Part shown: piece by piece, positions 32,610 through 34,626 of the stretch
Position numbering within the stretch: the first letter of the stretch is position 1
Layout: each line of letters opens with the position of its first letter
Assembly (NCBI RefSeq): GCF_003234565.1
Contig: NZ_QKTU01000020.1
Location: forward strand, 1 to 34,626
DNA from: Curtobacterium sp. MCBD17_013
GTDB lineage: Bacteria; Actinomycetota; Actinomycetes; Actinomycetales; Microbacteriaceae
Direction: 5' to 3'
Length of the DNA stretch: 34,626 nt
Notes under the pieces: generated by a model
What the model was told of the DNA's origin: nothing
The model's database searches: none
The model's input: the letters and a program-made list of their open reading frames with translations, nothing else
Position numbers and translations under genes: made by a program

Positions 32610-34088
32610 ATGACCACGCTCAGCAACGCCACCCTCGACACGCTCACCGGCGTCGCCGTGCCCACCTACGACCGGAGCGCCGTCACGACCGGCATCGTCC
32701 ACTTCGGCCTCGGCAACTTCCACCGGGCGCACCAGGCGATGTACGTCGACCGGCTCATGAACGCCGGGGGAGAGCTGTGCTGGGGGATCACCGGCGTCGG
32801 GGTCATGCCGCGCGACGCCGAGATGCGCGACGCGCTCGACTCCCAGGACCACCTGTACACGCTCGTGCTCAAGCACCCCGACGGGACCCTGGAGCCCCGT
32901 GTCATCGGCTCCGTCGCGGACTTCCTGTACGCCCCGGACGACCCGGAGGCCGTGCTCGCCCTGATGGCCGCGCCCACCACGCGCATCGTGTCCCTGACCG
33001 TCACCGAGGGCGGTTACAACATCGATCACGTCACGGGGCAGTTCGTCCTCGTCGCCCCGGCGATCGCCGCGGACCTGACGCCCGGGGCGACGCCGACGAC
33101 GATGTTCGGGTTCATCACCGAGGCCCTGCGCCGCCGCCACGACGGGGGCATCCCGCCGTTCACCGTGATGTCGTGCGACAACATCCAGGGCAACGGCGAC
33201 ACCGCCCGGCAGACCATCGTCGCGTTCGCCACCGCAAAGGACCCGGAGCTCGGCGCGTGGATCGAGCGGCACGTGTCGTTCCCGAACTCCATGGTCGACC
33301 GGATCACCCCGGTCACCACGGATGCCGACCGCGCGATGGTCCGGGACGAGTTCGGCATCGACGACGCCTGGCCCGTCGTCGCGGAGCCCTTCGAGCAGTG
33401 GGTGCTCGAGGACCGGTTCACCCTGCGCCGTCCGCTGTACGAGACGGCTGGCGTGCAGGTCGTCGAGGACGTCGTGCCCTACGAGCTCATGAAGCTCCGC
33501 CTGCTCAACGCCTCGCACCAGGCGATGGCGTACTTCGGCCTCCTGTCCGGACACACCTACGCGCACGAGGCCGCGACCGACCCGCTGATCGCCCGGCTCC
33601 TCGAGCGCTACATGGACGAGGAGGCGACGCCCACGCTCGACCCCGTGCCGGGCATCGACCTCGACCAGTACAAGGCGACGCTCATGGAGCGGTTCGGCAA
33701 CCCCGCGATCCTCGACACGCTCGCGCGGCTGGCCGCCGAGTCGTCGGACCGGATCCCGAAGTGGCTGCTGCCGGTGGTGCGCGCCGACCTGGAGGCGGGC
33801 CTCCCCATCGACCTGGCGGCGGCGGTCGTCGCGAGCTGGGCCCGGTACGCCGAGGGTGTCGGCGAGCACGGCGAGCGGTTCGAGATCGTCGACCAGCTCC
33901 GCGACGTCCTCATGCCGGCGGCGGCGCAGCAGCGGTCGGACGACCTCGCGTTCCTGCGCAACCGGGACGTGTTCGGGGACCTCGTCGACGACGAGCGGTT
34001 CACGACGCCCTATCGCCGCAGCCTCGGCACCCTCTGCTCCGCCGGTGCGCAGGCGGCGCTCGACGAGGTCCTGTCGGTCCGCCGCTGA
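32610..34088 (+). CDS. Mannitol dehydrogenase family polyol oxidoreductase
   Basis: A 492-residue NAD-dependent long-chain dehydrogenase oxidising a polyol or reducing a keto-sugar (mannitol 2-dehydrogenase, arabinitol dehydrogenase or fructuronate reductase branch). Visible motifs: cofactor loop VHFGLGNFHRAHQA near residue 30, TVTEGGY, CDNIQGNGD, FPNSMVDRITP, and the catalytic K-x3-R-x2-N-x2-H segment in YELMKLRLLNASHQ. Length matches mannitol/arabinitol enzymes (about 460-495). ATG at 32610 is preceded by GGGAGG; the ATG at 32583 lies in a hairpin loop and lacks a site. With xylAB nearby, arabinitol or mannitol from plants is a plausible substrate. Exact substrate undecided. Confidence 0.92.
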   Translation: MTTLSNATLDTLTGVAVPTYDRSAVTTGIVHFGLGNFHRAHQAMYVDRLMNAGGELCWGITGVGVMPRDAEMRDALDSQDHLYTLVLKHPDGTLEPRVIGSVADFLYAPDDPEAVLALMAAPTTRIVSLTVTEGGYNIDHVTGQFVLVAPAIAADLTPGATPTTMFGFITEALRRRHDGGIPPFTVMSCDNIQGNGDTARQTIVAFATAKDPELGAWIERHVSFPNSMVDRITPVTTDADRAMVRDEFGIDDAWPVVAEPFEQWVLEDRFTLRRPLYETAGVQVVEDVVPYELMKLRLLNASHQAMAYFGLLSGHTYAHEAATDPLIARLLERYMDEEATPTLDPVPGIDLDQYKATLMERFGNPAILDTLARLAAESSDRIPKWLLPVVRADLEAGLPIDLAAAVVASWARYAEGVGEHGERFEIVDQLRDVLMPAAAQQRSDDLAFLRNRDVFGDLVDDERFTTPYRRSLGTLCSAGAQAALDEVLSVRR

Positions 34089-34172
34089 CGCAAGGCCCGC
34101 CCGGAGGCTGCCCCGCCCCGCCCTCCGCCGGCACCGCTTCCGAATCCGCTGGCTTCCGACAGAACCGCGGTC

Positions 34173-34195
34173 GGACGACGACGGCGGCGTCGTCC
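34173..34195 (+). terminator. Terminator hairpin after the polyol dehydrogenase
   Basis: GGACGACG (34173-34180) and CGTCGTCC (34188-34195) form an 8-bp stem with a 7-nt loop followed by TATCT, about 85 nt past the stop. Confidence 0.55.
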
Positions 34196-34209
34196 TATCT
34201 GCACGCCTC

Positions 34210-34223
34210 ATGCGCATGCGCAT
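34210..34223. repeat. Perfect 14-bp palindrome
   Basis: ATGCGCATGCGCAT is its own reverse complement, directly before the left arm of the long terminator hairpin. It could be a protein-binding site or part of the terminator. Function unknown. Confidence 0.6.
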
Positions 34224-34267
34224 ACGACGACGTCCCCGCGGTCGTTCGACCGCGGGAACGTCGTCGT
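34224..34267. terminator. Long bidirectional terminator hairpin
   Basis: Arms 34224-34244 and 34247-34267 are 21 bases each and match at 20 positions (single C/A mismatch), separated by TT. Left arm begins ACGACGACGTCCCCG. Located between convergent genes, it is the strongest hairpin in the window. Confidence 0.8.
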
Positions 34268-34388
34268 GACGGGAGGCCCGACGTGAATCGGCCCGCTCGG
34301 CGCGTATCTCCTGCCGAACCGGGCCTGTACGGCCTCCGCCTCACCCGTGTTCGAGCAGAGCGCGTCTTCTACCCCGCCATCGACTGGG

Positions 34389-34626
34389 TCAGAGTCCCAA
34401 CTGTCGCCGTTTCGCGTTCGCCTGCAGGGTCTGACCGTTCAGCGTGAAGATGTCGACGAGCGTGCCGATCCCGAGGAACCCGAGGGTGAAGATGTACGCG
34501 ATGCCGAGACCGACGCGGCCGAGGTAGAACTTGTGCACACCGATCGCCCCGAAGAAGATCAGCAGGATGTAGGCGATGTGCACCTGCTTGTCGTACGGGT
34601 GGAAGTACGCGGGGGAGGGCGTGTAG
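34389..34626 (-). CDS. TM2-domain membrane protein (5' end beyond the window)
   Basis: The visible 78 codons read TPSPAYFHPYDKQ, then VHIAYILLIFFGAIGVHKFYLGR, a hydrophobic stretch GLGIAYIFTLGFLGIGTLVDIF and a basic tail. This is a TM2 domain: two membrane helices with the G-x-H-x-F-Y-L-G motif and a D in the second helix. Function in bacteria is unclear. An internal GTG at 34581-34583 would give a 64-residue protein, but open coding with a Pro/Tyr-rich segment continues to the right edge, so the gene is partial here. Confidence 0.8.
   Translation of the reverse strand, partial: YTPSPAYFHPYDKQVHIAYILLIFFGAIGVHKFYLGRVGLGIAYIFTLGFLGIGTLVDIFTLNGQTLQANAKRRQLGL

Larger units (their letters stand above)
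34089..34388. other. Convergent intergenic region, 300 bp
   Basis: Between the polyol dehydrogenase and the TM2 gene. It holds two terminator hairpins and a 14-bp palindrome described separately, plus a single CGGGAGGC half-motif at 34270-34277. No coding frame with good codon use was seen. Confidence 0.6.

Noticed and set aside
31470..34223. Minus-strand open frame of about 917 codons opposite the polyol dehydrogenase
   Set aside because: Antisense shadow; the plus strand encodes a complete, motif-bearing dehydrogenase.
1..34626. tRNA, rRNA or riboswitch genes
   Set aside because: No cloverleaf with a GTTCGAATC-like T-loop and no recognisable riboswitch core was found by eye; a covariance-model scan would be decisive.

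Overview
The window is high-GC (about 70%) DNA with NNC/NNG-biased codons, many GTG starts and strong GGAGG ribosome binding sites. It fits a Gram-positive actinobacterium, most likely Microbacteriaceae such as Curtobacterium. The genus is inferred from gene style, not proven. There is no tRNA, rRNA, transposase, integrase, prophage or CRISPR, so this looks like chromosomal accessory and metabolic DNA.

Region 1 (about 1-9850) is a pentose/xylan island. On the minus strand xylA, xylB and a CE7 acetylxylan esterase form one overlapping operon behind a promoter with a perfect 15-bp palindromic operator. A ROK/XylR-type repressor is divergent from a three-gene sugar ABC importer (Tat-type binding protein, permease, single-domain ATPase of the FrcA kind). 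A TetR regulator and a degenerate ketopantoate-reductase-like protein sit between them, sharing a promoter region with two 13-bp dyads.

Region 2 (about 10000-16560) is the most unusual locus. Five genes overlap by 4 to 8 nt: a GAF-PP2C (SpoIIE/RsbU-like) phosphatase, a cellulose-synthase-like GT2 with a large insertion, a STAS anti-anti-sigma-like protein, an RsbW-like kinase, and a secreted GH26-like domain fused to an OpgC-type membrane acyltransferase. No sigma factor is present. The layout suggests a partner-switching module dedicated to making and modifying an extracellular polysaccharide.

Region 3 (about 16560-25860) holds an acyl-CoA ligase convergent with that operon, an MDR oxidoreductase behind a nested 51-bp dyad, a secreted HAD acid phosphatase with two full catalytic domains, a polytopic membrane protein, a pair of uncharacterised membrane proteins, and an NlpC/P60 wall hydrolase. 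Convergent gene ends here share a family of hairpins with CGGGAGGC/GCCTCCCG arms.

Region 4 (about 25860-34626) carries a PRISE-like reductase with two small unknown genes upstream, a small unknown protein, a PPOX flavin/F420 protein divergent from a second MDR oxidoreductase, a very long flippase-glycosyltransferase fusion, a 27-bp tandem repeat just after its stop codon, a mannitol-dehydrogenase-family polyol oxidoreductase, strong terminators, and a TM2-domain protein cut by the right edge. Polyol and xylose catabolism, xylan deacetylation and cell-surface polysaccharide functions point to a plant-associated lifestyle; that is an inference.
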